Positions 37,410 to 46,879 are shown, counted from the stretch's first letter. The stretch: DNA of 64,000 nucleotides from Rheinheimera sp. D18 (GCF_004345025.1 NZ_CP037745.1:124001-188000); one strand, 5' to 3'. Notes: a model not told the origin generated them from the sequence alone. Made by a program: numbers and translations.

Positions 37410-37577
37410 CTAGCCAATATGCTGAACTAAAGCGCTAGCGTTTTCTCACCCCGAGTAATACCAGAGGCAGAGTTACCACGACTTTACATCAGGTTTAATA
37501 AGGGTTGCAAAGGTGCACTTAAGCCCACATATTGCTAAGTAATAGGTTTATTAGCTACTCAGTACAGGATTTGTTTT

Positions 37578-38423
37578 ATGTCACAATTTATTGTTGATGT
37601 GTCGCTTAATAATGCTCGCGAAGTGCTAGATATTTCTATGCAAAAGTTGGTGTTATTTCAGTTTTGGTCAACGCGTAGTGAGGGCTGCTTGCAGCTAAGC
37701 CCAGTACTAGAGCGAATAGTGCAGCAGTATCCGCAACAGCTGTTATTAGCCAGAGTCGACTGTGATAAAGAGCCTGATTTAGCCATGCAGTTTGGCGTGC
37801 AATCGTTACCAACAGTAATGATGATTAAAGACGGCAAACCAGTTGATGGCTTTGCTGGCGTAGAAACTGAGCAAGCTATTCGTGCTAAGTTGGCCGCGTA
37901 TTTACCCAAACCAGAAGATAACTTGCTGGCTCAAGCTGAGCAGCTATTGGCGGCTCAAGATTATGCTGGCGCTTATCCGTTACTAAAAGAAGCATTAGCT
38001 CTGGCACCAGAACGGGTTGAAATAAAGCTGTGGCTAGCTGACACCTCAATTAGTTTGGGTCAACTAACGCAAGCTGAAAACTTATTAGGTGAAATTAAAT
38101 TAGCCCAGCAAGATAGCTTATATAAGTCGGTTGTTGCCAAGTTAGAGCTAGCAAAAGAAGCGGCAGATACGCCAGAAATTCAAGCGTTAGAAGCAGCGTT
38201 GGCGGCCACGCCAGATAGTAATGAAGTAAAAGAACAATTAGCCGTGCAGTATCAGGCGGTGCAGCGTAGTGAAGAGGCGCTGGCATTATTGCTGAGTATA
38301 TTGCTACAGGACCTTAATTTTGGTGCCAGTAAAAAACTGTATTTAGATATTTTAGCGGCGTTGCCCAAAGGGGATGCTGTAGCTAGCCAATATCGTCGTA
38401 AGTTATACAGTTTGTTGTATTAA
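37578..38423 (+). CDS. cnoX: CnoX/YbbN-like chaperedoxin (thioredoxin fold plus TPR)
   Basis: This chaperone protects proteins from aggregation and passes clients to GroEL or DnaK in related species. The 281-residue protein has a thioredoxin domain (about 1-110) and TPR-like helices to the end. The usual CxxC is replaced by SxxC (Ser34 to Cys37, WSTRSEGC), as in E. coli YbbN, so it is not an oxidoreductase of the normal kind. AGGA lies 8 bases before the ATG. It converges on a response regulator gene with a 5-base gap. Confidence 0.85.
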   Translation: MSQFIVDVSLNNAREVLDISMQKLVLFQFWSTRSEGCLQLSPVLERIVQQYPQQLLLARVDCDKEPDLAMQFGVQSLPTVMMIKDGKPVDGFAGVETEQAIRAKLAAYLPKPEDNLLAQAEQLLAAQDYAGAYPLLKEALALAPERVEIKLWLADTSISLGQLTQAENLLGEIKLAQQDSLYKSVVAKLELAKEAADTPEIQALEAALAATPDSNEVKEQLAVQYQAVQRSEEALALLLSILLQDLNFGASKKLYLDILAALPKGDAVASQYRRKLYSLLY

Positions 38424-38428
38424 CCGAG

Positions 38429-38815
38429 TTAGTGGTGAAAGTCGGCCCAAATCTGGCGAATTTGGTCTGACAATGTCATTGGGTCAAATGGTTTTACTAG
38501 CACAGCTACCGCTCCAAGCATTTTATACGATGCTATTTCAGCGTCTTGCACTTTTGCCGTCATAAATATTGCTGGTACTTTGCTTAAATCATATTGCTGT
38601 TGCAATTTTTGTAAGGTAGTAGGGCCATCCATGCCAGGCATCATTACGTCTAGCAAAAGAAGTTGTGGCGTGATTAATGGATATTCGGCTAATGCTTGCT
38701 GGCCGCTGCTACAAGTAAAAACGGTAAAGCCGCCAACGGCTTCTAAAGCAATTTTTGCTACCTGCTGAATGGAAAGGTCGTCCTCTACGTGCATAATACG
38801 TTCTAATTTTGTCAT
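38429..38815 (-). CDS. Single-domain response regulator
   Basis: The 128-residue protein is only a receiver domain: acidic pocket HVEDD, phospho-acceptor Asp56 (LLDVMMPGMDG), FMTA and VKPFDP. There is no output domain, so it must act through protein contact, like CheY or Spo0F. No partner kinase is adjacent. The nearest kinase in the window, envZ, is far away. Confidence 0.85.
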   Translation of the reverse strand: MTKLERIMHVEDDLSIQQVAKIALEAVGGFTVFTCSSGQQALAEYPLITPQLLLLDVMMPGMDGPTTLQKLQQQYDLSKVPAIFMTAKVQDAEIASYKMLGAVAVLVKPFDPMTLSDQIRQIWADFHH

Positions 38816-38946
38816 GTGTATTCCTGAGTACGAGCAGCGGTAATAAATTGCTGGTGTGGCTGGCGGTATAAACTATCATAGCACTGTTACAAACGGCCTT
38901 ACTATAAAACTCAAGCTTGGCGTTAACAAAATGGTGACAGTTATTT

Positions 38947-40137
38947 ATGGCTAATTCTTTAGTGCAGCAGTTTCAGCAATTAAGCGCTGTGCTACAACAA
39001 TATAAGCCTTATTGGCAGCTGCTACCTTTTACTTGTGACGTCTTACCATGGCAGCAGCCAGACTTAATACAGCGCTTGTTGTCACTTAATGCCGAGCAAG
39101 TTAACGCAATTGATCAAAGTAGCCAATTACAACAGCAATACTTTGCTGATCTCTTTCCACAGTTGTATCAGTTAGCTAAGTTGCCTAGCTTACCAAGTAA
39201 TGATACTGCACTAAGCGCAATGCCTTTTTGGTTAGAAAATGGTATTGCTGGGCGCAAGCTAGAGCAAATTGATGCCGTGTGTCGGCAATGGCGTCCTAGC
39301 CAATTACCTGTGCTGGAGTGGTGCGCAGGTAAAGGGCATTTAGGCCGTATGCTGGCACATCGCTTTGGCCAAGCAGTTACTAGCATTGAGTGGCAACAAC
39401 AGCTCTGTGATGACGGTGCCGCGCTGGCAGAAAAACACCACATAGCGCAGCAATTTGTTTGTGCGGATGTACTAACAGCGCCGCTGAATAACGTACTACA
39501 TAGCCAGCAGCACATTGTTGCGCTGCATGCTTGTGGCCAGTTACATATTTCCATGCTGCAACAAGCAGTACAGCATGGTTGCCAACAACTGCAATTAGTA
39601 CCTTGTTGTTATCACTTGATTAGCGAAGTGCAGTACCAGCCAATGTCCAATATTGGTACGCAGCTTAATTTGCAGCTAAGTAAAGATGATTTAAAGCTGG
39701 TAGTACAAGGCCAAGTAACGGCGGGTGAACGGATTGAAAAGTTAAGGTTTACCGAGGTGCTGTGGCGCCTAGCTTATGACGAGTTACGCGCCGATATTAG
39801 CGCTGATAAAAAGTATCGCCCGCTAGCGTCAGTGGCTAAGCATTGGTTTAGTGGCGAGTTTGCCAATTTTGCCGCATGGGCGGCGCAGCAGCATCAATTG
39901 CGGTTGCCAGCAGAGGTTGATTGGGCACTATATTTACAGCGTGGCACAAAACGCGCTGCGTTGGTGCTGCGCATAGAATTAGTAAGGCATTTGTTTCGCC
40001 GCCCATTAGAACTTTGGCTGGTATTAGATAGAGCCTTATATTTGCAGCAACATGGCTATGATGTCAGCGTGACCCAGTTATGTAACTACCAGATCACGCC
40101 GCGTAACTTGCTGCTTAGCGCTACAAAGCAGCGTTAA
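38947..40137 (+). CDS. SAM-dependent methyltransferase-like protein
   Basis: The 396-residue protein has a Rossmann methyltransferase core around residues 115-245. Motif I reads VLEWCAGKGHLGRMLAHRFG, then TSIEWQQ and ALHACGQL, with a later LVPCCYH. The CAGKGH and PCCYH pattern is shared by Methyltransf_32-type proteins (GSTCD/METTL25-like). The substrate is unknown. It ends in a 4-base convergent overlap with the mscS-like gene. Confidence 0.8.
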   Translation: MANSLVQQFQQLSAVLQQYKPYWQLLPFTCDVLPWQQPDLIQRLLSLNAEQVNAIDQSSQLQQQYFADLFPQLYQLAKLPSLPSNDTALSAMPFWLENGIAGRKLEQIDAVCRQWRPSQLPVLEWCAGKGHLGRMLAHRFGQAVTSIEWQQQLCDDGAALAEKHHIAQQFVCADVLTAPLNNVLHSQQHIVALHACGQLHISMLQQAVQHGCQQLQLVPCCYHLISEVQYQPMSNIGTQLNLQLSKDDLKLVVQGQVTAGERIEKLRFTEVLWRLAYDELRADISADKKYRPLASVAKHWFSGEFANFAAWAAQQHQLRLPAEVDWALYLQRGTKRAALVLRIELVRHLFRRPLELWLVLDRALYLQQHGYDVSVTQLCNYQITPRNLLLSATKQR

Positions 40138-41348
40138 TGCCTTACTACCATTTCTTGCCGTGAGCTAATGCGTTGGAATACCGCTAAATCAAATACCGGC
40201 AAAATAGCAAATAACCGATCAAAGATATCGGCTTGAATGCCCTCATAGTTTGCCCATTGCTTATCAGCACTAAAACAATATATCTCTACCGGCAAGCCTA
40301 CTTCTGTTGGTTGTAACTGGCGTACTATTAAAGTCATTTCTTGGTTAATGTTTTTATTTAAGGTTAAACGCCAACGCACATAATGCCGGAATAAGGCAAT
40401 GTTAGTTACGTCGTTGCTGTGTAGCAAAGTTTTAATATCGGGCAGCTGAAAAAAATCTTTCAGTTGTTGCTGTTGGCCTAGTTTTTCTAGCTCTTCGGCA
40501 TTAATAAAGCGAATGGTATTAATATCAATGTTAATTGCTCGCTTAATCCGTCGGCCACCTGATTGTTGCATGCCGCGCCAGTTTTTGAACGAGTCAGAAA
40601 TAAGTGCATAAGTAGGCACGGTAGTGATGGTTTTATCCCAGTTTCTAATTTTTACAGTGGTTAAGGCAATTTCCACTACGTCACCGTCGGCACCGTATTT
40701 AGGCATTTCAATCCAGTCGCCCACATTTACCATGTTATTAACCGCAATTTGAATACTGGCTACAAAGCCGAGAATGGCGTCTTTAAATACCAATAACAGC
40801 ACTGCAGTTAACGCGCCTAAACCGCTTAACAATAAAGTAGGCGACTTATTTAAGGCGGTACTAACAATTAAGATACCAAACAGCATAACGCTTAATAATT
40901 TTAATAACTGGGCGATGCCTTGATAAGGAATAGTGGGATTAGTTGCTAATAATGAGTAGGTTTTGGCAATAAAGTCGATTACAGCAGCAACTACTAAACC
41001 AATAAACACATACAAGTACAACCAGATTAGTACACTTAGCCCAGCAGATAATTGTGGATACTGGGTAAAGAGTAACGGCATTAGCATTTGCAATACCAAT
41101 GGTGGCAGCAAGTGTGCGATATAACTGGATAGCTTGCGTCGCTCTTCTGCGGTTTCATGCGTTAAACGACCGTCTAGTTTATCTAAAACGTGTGCCAGTA
41201 TCGGTTTTATCCACATACGGCCGAGTATAAAACTAAGAAAAACGACAGTAATGGCAATAATAATATTACAGCTAAAAATAAAGGTGTTATGCCACTGCTC
41301 AGGCAGCATAAGCAGCTGTGCTAGTGTAATTAAGAAATCGTTTAACAT
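40134..41348 (-). CDS. Mechanosensitive channel of the MscS/YbdG type
   Basis: The channel would open under membrane tension to release solutes on osmotic downshift. The 404-residue protein has five or so membrane helices up to about 190, then the MscS pore-lining and beta domain. The stretch MPKYGADGDVVEI, then TTVPTYALISDSFKNWRG, is very close to E. coli YbdG. It is the last gene of an operon: its start overlaps the preceding acyltransferase by 7 bases. Confidence 0.9.
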   Translation of the reverse strand: MLNDFLITLAQLLMLPEQWHNTFIFSCNIIIAITVVFLSFILGRMWIKPILAHVLDKLDGRLTHETAEERRKLSSYIAHLLPPLVLQMLMPLLFTQYPQLSAGLSVLIWLYLYVFIGLVVAAVIDFIAKTYSLLATNPTIPYQGIAQLLKLLSVMLFGILIVSTALNKSPTLLLSGLGALTAVLLLVFKDAILGFVASIQIAVNNMVNVGDWIEMPKYGADGDVVEIALTTVKIRNWDKTITTVPTYALISDSFKNWRGMQQSGGRRIKRAINIDINTIRFINAEELEKLGQQQQLKDFFQLPDIKTLLHSNDVTNIALFRHYVRWRLTLNKNINQEMTLIVRQLQPTEVGLPVEIYCFSADKQWANYEGIQADIFDRLFAILPVFDLAVFQRISSRQEMVVRH

Positions 41349-42271
41349 GGTAATTGCTCCGAAGGTTCCCTTGTGCTATTAGCTTGATAATAATGCGTGA
41401 TCCACAGCTCTTTGCGCTGCCAGCGCTGATTAAGCCAGAGTTGAAAACGTTGACGAAACGATTCGTCGTTAAAATAGTCACCAATAACATTTTCATCTAT
41501 TGGTAACGTATCTACATGCACCACAATGCGTTTTAGCTTGCCCATTAGCATGTCCAGTGCAGCGTGCTGCTGATTATCGGGGTAAAGGATAGTGAAATCT
41601 AACAGAGCATCGAACTGTTCGCCCATACTTGCCAAGGTAAAAGCAATACCGCCAGCTTTAGGCGGCAGTAAAAATTGAAACGGGCTGCGTTTGTGTAATT
41701 TCTTATGCTCGGTAAAACGGGTGCCTTCAACAAAGTTGATAATAGTTGTAGGTACTGTTTTAAATTTTTGACACGACCGTCGCGTGGTTTCTATGTCTTT
41801 ACCTTTTAACTGCGGTTTTTTTGCCAATTGCGCTGCGCTGTAGCGTTTCATAAATGGCATATCGAGCGCCCAACAGCCTGTGCCTAAAAAGGGCAACCAT
41901 TTAAGCTCGTCTTTTAAAAAGAATTTTGGTTCAGGGATCCGTCGATGTGCAACGCGACTCACTACTGGAATATCTAACCAACTTTTATGATTAGAAATAA
42001 GCAAATACCAGCTGTGCTGATCTAAGGCTTGAGCGCCCTGTATTTGCCAACTAACGTTGTTAAATACATTAATTAAAGCAGTGTTAAATAGCGTCCAGCC
42101 GCGGTAGCAGCCTTTGCCACCAAACGCAGTTAGGCGGCGCACTATTTTAAATGGTAGCACGAGTTTAATAATACCCAGAGGTGTAACTAACAGTCCCCAT
42201 AAGGCTAAATTTAAAGCGAATAAACTTAAGCTAAAAGGTAGTAATAACCAACTAGGTAAAAAACTTAACAT
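41342..42271 (-). CDS. Lysophosphatidic acid acyltransferase-like protein (YihG family)
   Basis: The 309-residue protein has an N-terminal membrane helix and the PlsC-type motifs NHKSWLD (His-x4-Asp) and FVEGTRF. The KxxLKWLPFLGTGCWALD and PFMKRYS segments are also family-typical. E. coli YihG makes phospholipids with polyunsaturated or cis-vaccenyl chains. It starts in a TAATG overlap with the upstream paralogue. Confidence 0.87.
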   Translation of the reverse strand: MLSFLPSWLLLPFSLSLFALNLALWGLLVTPLGIIKLVLPFKIVRRLTAFGGKGCYRGWTLFNTALINVFNNVSWQIQGAQALDQHSWYLLISNHKSWLDIPVVSRVAHRRIPEPKFFLKDELKWLPFLGTGCWALDMPFMKRYSAAQLAKKPQLKGKDIETTRRSCQKFKTVPTTIINFVEGTRFTEHKKLHKRSPFQFLLPPKAGGIAFTLASMGEQFDALLDFTILYPDNQQHAALDMLMGKLKRIVVHVDTLPIDENVIGDYFNDESFRQRFQLWLNQRWQRKELWITHYYQANSTREPSEQLPC

Positions 42272-43164
42272 TACCGCTTAACTCCCGGTTTTAATTCTTG
42301 TAGTTGCTGATCTTTACGCTGCCATAGTTGGTTGATCCACTGCTGAAACCGTTCTCGGTACTGGCTGTCATTGTAATCACCTAATAGCTCTGGAGTAATG
42401 GGAATAATATTAATTTGGACAGTGATATCGCGAACTTTGCCGGAGATGTAATCCCAAAAACTGGGCGTACCTTTAGGATAACAAATAGTAATATCAAGAA
42501 TTTTATGCAATTGCTCACCCATTGCACCCAGCACAAAGGCTGCTCCGCCGGCCTTAGGTTTTAGTAAATTTGTATAAGGTGATTGTTGCTGTTGATGCTT
42601 TTGTGGCGTGTAGCGAGTACCTTCGACAAAATTCATAATCGCTGCAGGCTTAAAGGCAAATTTACGACAAGCGTTACGAGTAGTTTCAATATCTTTGCCA
42701 TGCAAATGGGGGTTACGCTGTAAAAAGGCTTTGCTGTAGCGTTTCATAAATGGGAAATCTAACGCCCACCAGCACAGGCCTAAGAAAGGCACGTAAATTA
42801 ATTCTTTTTTCAAAAAAAATTTAATAAATGGAATTTTACGATTAAACACATTTTGTAATACTAAAATGTCAGCCCATGATTGATGGTTTGCCAACACCAA
42901 ATACCAGTCTTTTCGTGACAGTTTTTCTAGCCCAGATACCTGCCAATGAATTCGTGTAAATAGGCGAGTAGTAAAGTTATTAACACTGATCCACGCGACT
43001 GCACAGGCATCTAATAGATAGGTCATCCAGCTTTGCCAGCGAGTAATAGGTGGCAATTTTAATAGAGCTAACAGCATAATTGGTACAAACCAAAATAAAG
43101 TATTAGCAATGTAAAGCAGTAATGACAGCGTACCCGTAACAGGGTGGGGTAAGAAATTCAGCAT
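42271..43164 (-). CDS. Second YihG-family acyltransferase, paralogue of the next gene
   Basis: The 297-residue protein has the same layout as its neighbour, with NHQSWAD and FVEGTRYT, and many shared stretches (for example FLGLCWWALDFPFMKRYSK). The two probably arose by tandem duplication and may differ in chain or lysophospholipid preference. It is the first gene of the coupled operon with the second acyltransferase and the mscS-like gene. Confidence 0.87.
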   Translation of the reverse strand: MLNFLPHPVTGTLSLLLYIANTLFWFVPIMLLALLKLPPITRWQSWMTYLLDACAVAWISVNNFTTRLFTRIHWQVSGLEKLSRKDWYLVLANHQSWADILVLQNVFNRKIPFIKFFLKKELIYVPFLGLCWWALDFPFMKRYSKAFLQRNPHLHGKDIETTRNACRKFAFKPAAIMNFVEGTRYTPQKHQQQQSPYTNLLKPKAGGAAFVLGAMGEQLHKILDITICYPKGTPSFWDYISGKVRDITVQINIIPITPELLGDYNDSQYRERFQQWINQLWQRKDQQLQELKPGVKR

Positions 43165-43204
43165 AATAATACCTGATATGTGTAACCGCTATAAATTACG
43201 GTAC

Positions 43205-43239
43205 CGTAAAAATAATAACAGCAGGCAAGCCTGCTGTTA
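43205..43239 (-). terminator. Intrinsic terminator of speA
   Basis: Perfect arms TAACAGCAGGC (43216-43226) and GCCTGCTGTTA (43229-43239) are separated by two bases. On the minus strand the stem is followed by TTATTTTTA. It separates speA from the acyltransferase operon. Confidence 0.85.
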
Positions 43240-43266
43240 ACACATCGGATCAGTAATTAGTTTACC

Positions 43267-45153
43267 TTAATCTTCAAAATAGGTGTAACCATAAACGCCA
43301 GCTTTTAATTCATCTAACAGTTCATCTTTTTTGCTGTCGGCCATATCTAACTTAGCTAGCTGGTTAGTGTACGATGCAATCAGTTTTAAAGCGTCAAATT
43401 GCACATAGCGCAGTACATCTGCTACGGTATCACCTTTAATACTATTAGTAAGCTTATAGCCACCGTCTTCGGTTAGTTCAACGTGCACTGAGTCAGTGTC
43501 GCCAAATAAGTTATGTAGATCACCTAAAATTTCTTGGTACGCGCCCACCATAAACATACCAAGCAAATATTGCTCGTCTTCTTTATATAGTGGTAGTGGC
43601 AAACTAGGTTCTATACCGTTGCCATCGGCATAACTTTTAAGCTGCCCGTCTGAGTCACAAGTAATGTCTTGAATAATGGCGCGATGATCAAGCGGCTCGT
43701 TCATGCGCTCTAATGGCATGACTGGAAACAGCTGATCAATACCCCACGCATCTGGCATTGACTGAAATAGTGAGAAGTTAACGAACAACTTGTCCGCTAA
43801 CTTTTCATTCAGTTCATCATGAATTGAGCGATGTGACCGTGCGGTCATATCTAGGTTAGCTTTTACTTTGTTAATAGTGGCAAAGTAAATTTGCTCTAGT
43901 AGCGACCAATCTTTTAACGTAAGTAAACCATGTACATACTGCGCATGGGCGTCGGTAAAGTAATGCACTGCATCATGATAAGCTTCTATCGCGGTGCGCG
44001 GTGTTACATTTTGGTAAGCTTCCCACAAACCTAAAATTACCATTGGCGAGTCTTCGCTTGGCTCAGGTAAATTTACTAAGCCGGGTGCACGTTCAATATC
44101 AATCGCATCCGTTACTAATACGGCATGGTGTGCTGTCATGGCGCGGCCAGACTCAGTAATAATATTCGGGTGTGGTAAGTCGTACTCGTCGCACACTTCT
44201 TTTAAACCATTCACTACGTTACGAGCATATTCGTACATCGTGTAGTTCATTGAACAAGCTGAACGCGATTTCGACCCTTCGTAATCAACACCTAAACCAC
44301 CACCAACGTCCACCGTTGTAATAGGCACGCCTAAGGTACGCAATTCGGCATAATGGCGAGCGCACTCACGAATAGCATTATGAATATCGCGGATATTGGC
44401 AATTTGTGAGCCAATATGAAAATGCACTAACTGCAATAAATCCAACTTATTGGCATCGCGCAGTATATCAATAGCTTGCAGTACTTGCGTGGCAGTTAAA
44501 CCAAATTTACCTTTTTCACCACCGGTATTTTGCCATTTACCTTTACCAACTGAATTGAGGCGAATACGAATACCAATGCGTGGTGCAGTGCCTAGGTTAT
44601 CAATTTCGCGTAGTAAAGTTTTTAGTTCTGACAGTTTTTCTACTACCACATAGACAGTGTGCCCCATCATTTGACCAATGGTTGCTAAGCGTAAAAACTC
44701 ACTGTCTTTATAGCCGTTACAAACAATTTGTAGTGGGGTTTCGGTCACGCCCAAAATAGCCATTAGTTCCGGTTTACTGCCAGCTTCAAGGCCTACTTTG
44801 CCGCTCTCGTGGCTAATTAAACGTTTTACTACAGAAAACTGTTGGTTAACTTTAATGGGGTAAACCGCCGTATACTCGCCTTGATACTCTTTTTCGGCTT
44901 TCGCCAGTTGAAAAGACTTAATTAATGTATCTACACGGTGCTGCAGAATATCAGTAAAGCGTACTAGCACCGGCAGAGTTAAGCCTTCTTCTTTAAAGCG
45001 CGCGGTAAGCTCAGGAAAGCTGATGCCTTTTTTGCTATGATCCATATCTGGATAAGCAACCAAATCACCATCGGTGTTGACGTCAAAATACCCTTCACTC
45101 CATACCGCTACGTTATAGATAGAGCGTGCTTTTTCAGTACCCCAGTCAGCCAT
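43267..45153 (-). CDS. speA: Biosynthetic arginine decarboxylase SpeA
   Basis: SpeA turns arginine to agmatine, the first step of the alternative putrescine route. The 628-residue PLP enzyme has the Lys101 Schiff-base site (VYPIKVNQQ), the glycine-rich VDVGGGLGVDYEGS loop, and an ITESGRAMTAHHAVLV motif. The length equals that of E. coli SpeA. It is divergent from speE over 134 bases. The agmatinase that would make putrescine is not in the window. Confidence 0.97.
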   Translation of the reverse strand: MADWGTEKARSIYNVAVWSEGYFDVNTDGDLVAYPDMDHSKKGISFPELTARFKEEGLTLPVLVRFTDILQHRVDTLIKSFQLAKAEKEYQGEYTAVYPIKVNQQFSVVKRLISHESGKVGLEAGSKPELMAILGVTETPLQIVCNGYKDSEFLRLATIGQMMGHTVYVVVEKLSELKTLLREIDNLGTAPRIGIRIRLNSVGKGKWQNTGGEKGKFGLTATQVLQAIDILRDANKLDLLQLVHFHIGSQIANIRDIHNAIRECARHYAELRTLGVPITTVDVGGGLGVDYEGSKSRSACSMNYTMYEYARNVVNGLKEVCDEYDLPHPNIITESGRAMTAHHAVLVTDAIDIERAPGLVNLPEPSEDSPMVILGLWEAYQNVTPRTAIEAYHDAVHYFTDAHAQYVHGLLTLKDWSLLEQIYFATINKVKANLDMTARSHRSIHDELNEKLADKLFVNFSLFQSMPDAWGIDQLFPVMPLERMNEPLDHRAIIQDITCDSDGQLKSYADGNGIEPSLPLPLYKEDEQYLLGMFMVGAYQEILGDLHNLFGDTDSVHVELTEDGGYKLTNSIKGDTVADVLRYVQFDALKLIASYTNQLAKLDMADSKKDELLDELKAGVYGYTYFED

Positions 45154-45287
45154 TGTTGTTCCTTAAAAATTAATATGGGTATAGTTTAAAGTTTATATAG
45201 CTAAGATACAGCAAAAAACACGAAATATTTGAGTGTCACCGCAGTAAAAGGCACAATACGCGCCCTGTAACCGTAGGGGTAAGAAAT

Positions 45288-46145
45288 ATGTCTGGTTTTA
45301 ATAACAATTGGTACACTGAAATTTTTGCTGCCAGTGGCAGTGCTTTTGGCCTGCAAGTCACTAAAAAGCTTGATGAAGTGCAGTCACCATTTCAAAAAAT
45401 TGAAATGTATGAAACCACACATTTCGGTAATCTTATGGTTATTGATGACGTAATAATGTTAAGTAGCCGAGATAATTTTTTATACCACGAAATGCTTAGC
45501 CACCCTGTGTTGTTTACCCACGCCAAGCCAAAAAATGTGGTTATTATTGGTGGTGGTGACTGCGGCACCTTGCGCGAAGTGTTAAAACACCCAGACATCG
45601 AACAAGTAACGCAAATTGATATTGATGAGCAAGTTACGCGCATGGCAGAAAAGTATTTTCCTGAGCTATGCCAATCTAATAACGACCCACGTGCAACCTT
45701 GGCTTTTGCTGACGGCATTAAGTTTATGCGTGAAGCTGCGCCTGAATCTATCGATGTCATTATTGTTGACTCTACTGATCCTATTGGCCCCGGCGAAGGT
45801 CTATTTAACTGCGCATTTTATGATAGCTGCCGTAAAGCCTTGCGTCAGGGTGGTATTTTAGTGCAGCAAAGTGAGTCACCGCTTATTCATATGCCACTGC
45901 TTAAAGCGATGCGCGATGCCATGCAAGACGCTGGTTTTGCAGCCTTACAAACCTTACTGTTTCCGCAAATGGTGTATCCATCGGGTTGGTGGACGTGCAC
46001 TTTAGCGCGTAAAGATGGTGAATTTACTGGGTTTCGCGAAGCGGATGCTGCCGACGCGCCATTTAGCACCGAATATTACAACGTAGATATACACAAGGCC
46101 GCGTCAGCCTGGCCTAACTTTATGAAAACGGCTTTACATAAATAG
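45288..46145 (+). CDS. speE: Polyamine aminopropyltransferase (spermidine synthase) SpeE
   Basis: SpeE transfers an aminopropyl group from decarboxylated SAM to putrescine. The 285-residue protein shows WYTEIF at the start, the GGGDCGTLREVLKH nucleotide motif, and IIVDSTDPIGPGEGLF with the catalytic Asp. GGGxxG and DSTDP are complete. No speD lies beside it, although that is a common neighbour. It faces away from speA, so the two share one control region. Confidence 0.95.
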   Translation: MSGFNNNWYTEIFAASGSAFGLQVTKKLDEVQSPFQKIEMYETTHFGNLMVIDDVIMLSSRDNFLYHEMLSHPVLFTHAKPKNVVIIGGGDCGTLREVLKHPDIEQVTQIDIDEQVTRMAEKYFPELCQSNNDPRATLAFADGIKFMREAAPESIDVIIVDSTDPIGPGEGLFNCAFYDSCRKALRQGGILVQQSESPLIHMPLLKAMRDAMQDAGFAALQTLLFPQMVYPSGWWTCTLARKDGEFTGFREADAADAPFSTEYYNVDIHKAASAWPNFMKTALHK

Positions 46146-46250
46146 CCGGTAAAGCAATAAGATTAAGCTAAAGTTCAAAATAAGTGCGATGGTTGGCTTG
46201 CGAAGCCGGCAAGCTTTCTGTACATTTACTGTTCATTAGTGGGGTAGTAA

Positions 46251-46700
46251 ATGATGAAATTTAGTTACTTATTGTTATTTGGTGTGTTTTCGGCTCAAGC
46301 AGCGGTGTATAAGTGTGAACAAAATGGCGTAGTCGAATTTAGCCAGTTTCCTTGTGCCGATGAAGCTGAGCAGGTAGATATGCGCCCAATTGGCACCGCG
46401 ATGAGTGGTACGCGCGGTGAATTTAAGCAACAAGTTGACGCCATTAAACGCCAAAGCCGCTTCGTTGAGTTTCAAATAACTAAGCTTGAACAAGAAAAAC
46501 AAGAACGATTAGAAGAGCTTAAAGTAGATTTGTATAAACTGCGTCGCAGCTTTCCCAAATCTGAAGAGTTGGTTGCACTGCAGCAAAAAATCGATCGGTT
46601 AACGGAACACTATGATGAGAAAATTGGTGCTGAACGGTTAAGTTTGGCGAGCCTAAAATCAAAAGCTGTTACGCTTGAGCGCCAATACGCGCAAAATTAA
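46251..46700 (+). CDS. DUF4124 protein with a coiled-coil tail
   Basis: The 149-residue exported protein has a short signal peptide ending AQAA and a DUF4124 segment VYKCEQNGVVEFSQFPC. A long charged helical segment (about 60-145) rich in Glu, Lys and Leu follows, probably a coiled coil. The start may be 46251 or the next Met codon at 46254. The role is unknown. A strong terminator follows directly. Confidence 0.75.
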   Translation: MMKFSYLLLFGVFSAQAAVYKCEQNGVVEFSQFPCADEAEQVDMRPIGTAMSGTRGEFKQQVDAIKRQSRFVEFQITKLEQEKQERLEELKVDLYKLRRSFPKSEELVALQQKIDRLTEHYDEKIGAERLSLASLKSKAVTLERQYAQN

Positions 46701-46711
46701 TAAATTTGTAT

Positions 46712-46743
46712 AAAAAAAAGCCCCGCATAGCGGGGCTTTTTTG
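46712..46743 (+). terminator. Intrinsic terminator after the DUF4124 gene
   Basis: AGCCCCG and CGGGGCT arms flank CATAG, with A-runs before and T-runs after. It can work in both directions. Confidence 0.9.
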
Positions 46744-46770
46744 TTTAATTCAGTTTAAAGTAACTTTTAG

Positions 46771-46787
46771 GTTATCGTTGTGATAAC
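46771..46787. promoter_or_regulatory. Palindromic site 1 upstream of the second TonB-dependent receptor
   Basis: GTTATCGTTGTGATAAC has perfect 6-base arms around 5 bases. It is likely an operator, protein unknown, located about 100 bases before the receptor start. Confidence 0.5.
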
Positions 46788-46822
46788 TTTAAAACCGAAC
46801 ATGTTAAAAATAAGAAATGGTG

Positions 46823-46839
46823 CTACAGATACACTGTAG
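46823..46839. promoter_or_regulatory. Palindromic site 2 upstream of the second TonB-dependent receptor
   Basis: CTACAGATACACTGTAG also has perfect 6-base arms around 5 bases, but with a different sequence. It lies about 40 bases before the receptor start and could overlap its promoter. Confidence 0.5.
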
Positions 46840-46879
46840 AAAACAGTGAGTAGCAAATACATAACAAGAAAGGATGATT

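Noticed and set aside
38095..38286. Antisense 63-codon frame over cnoX
   Set aside because: It lies opposite the well-supported cnoX TPR region and has no family or ribosome-binding site.
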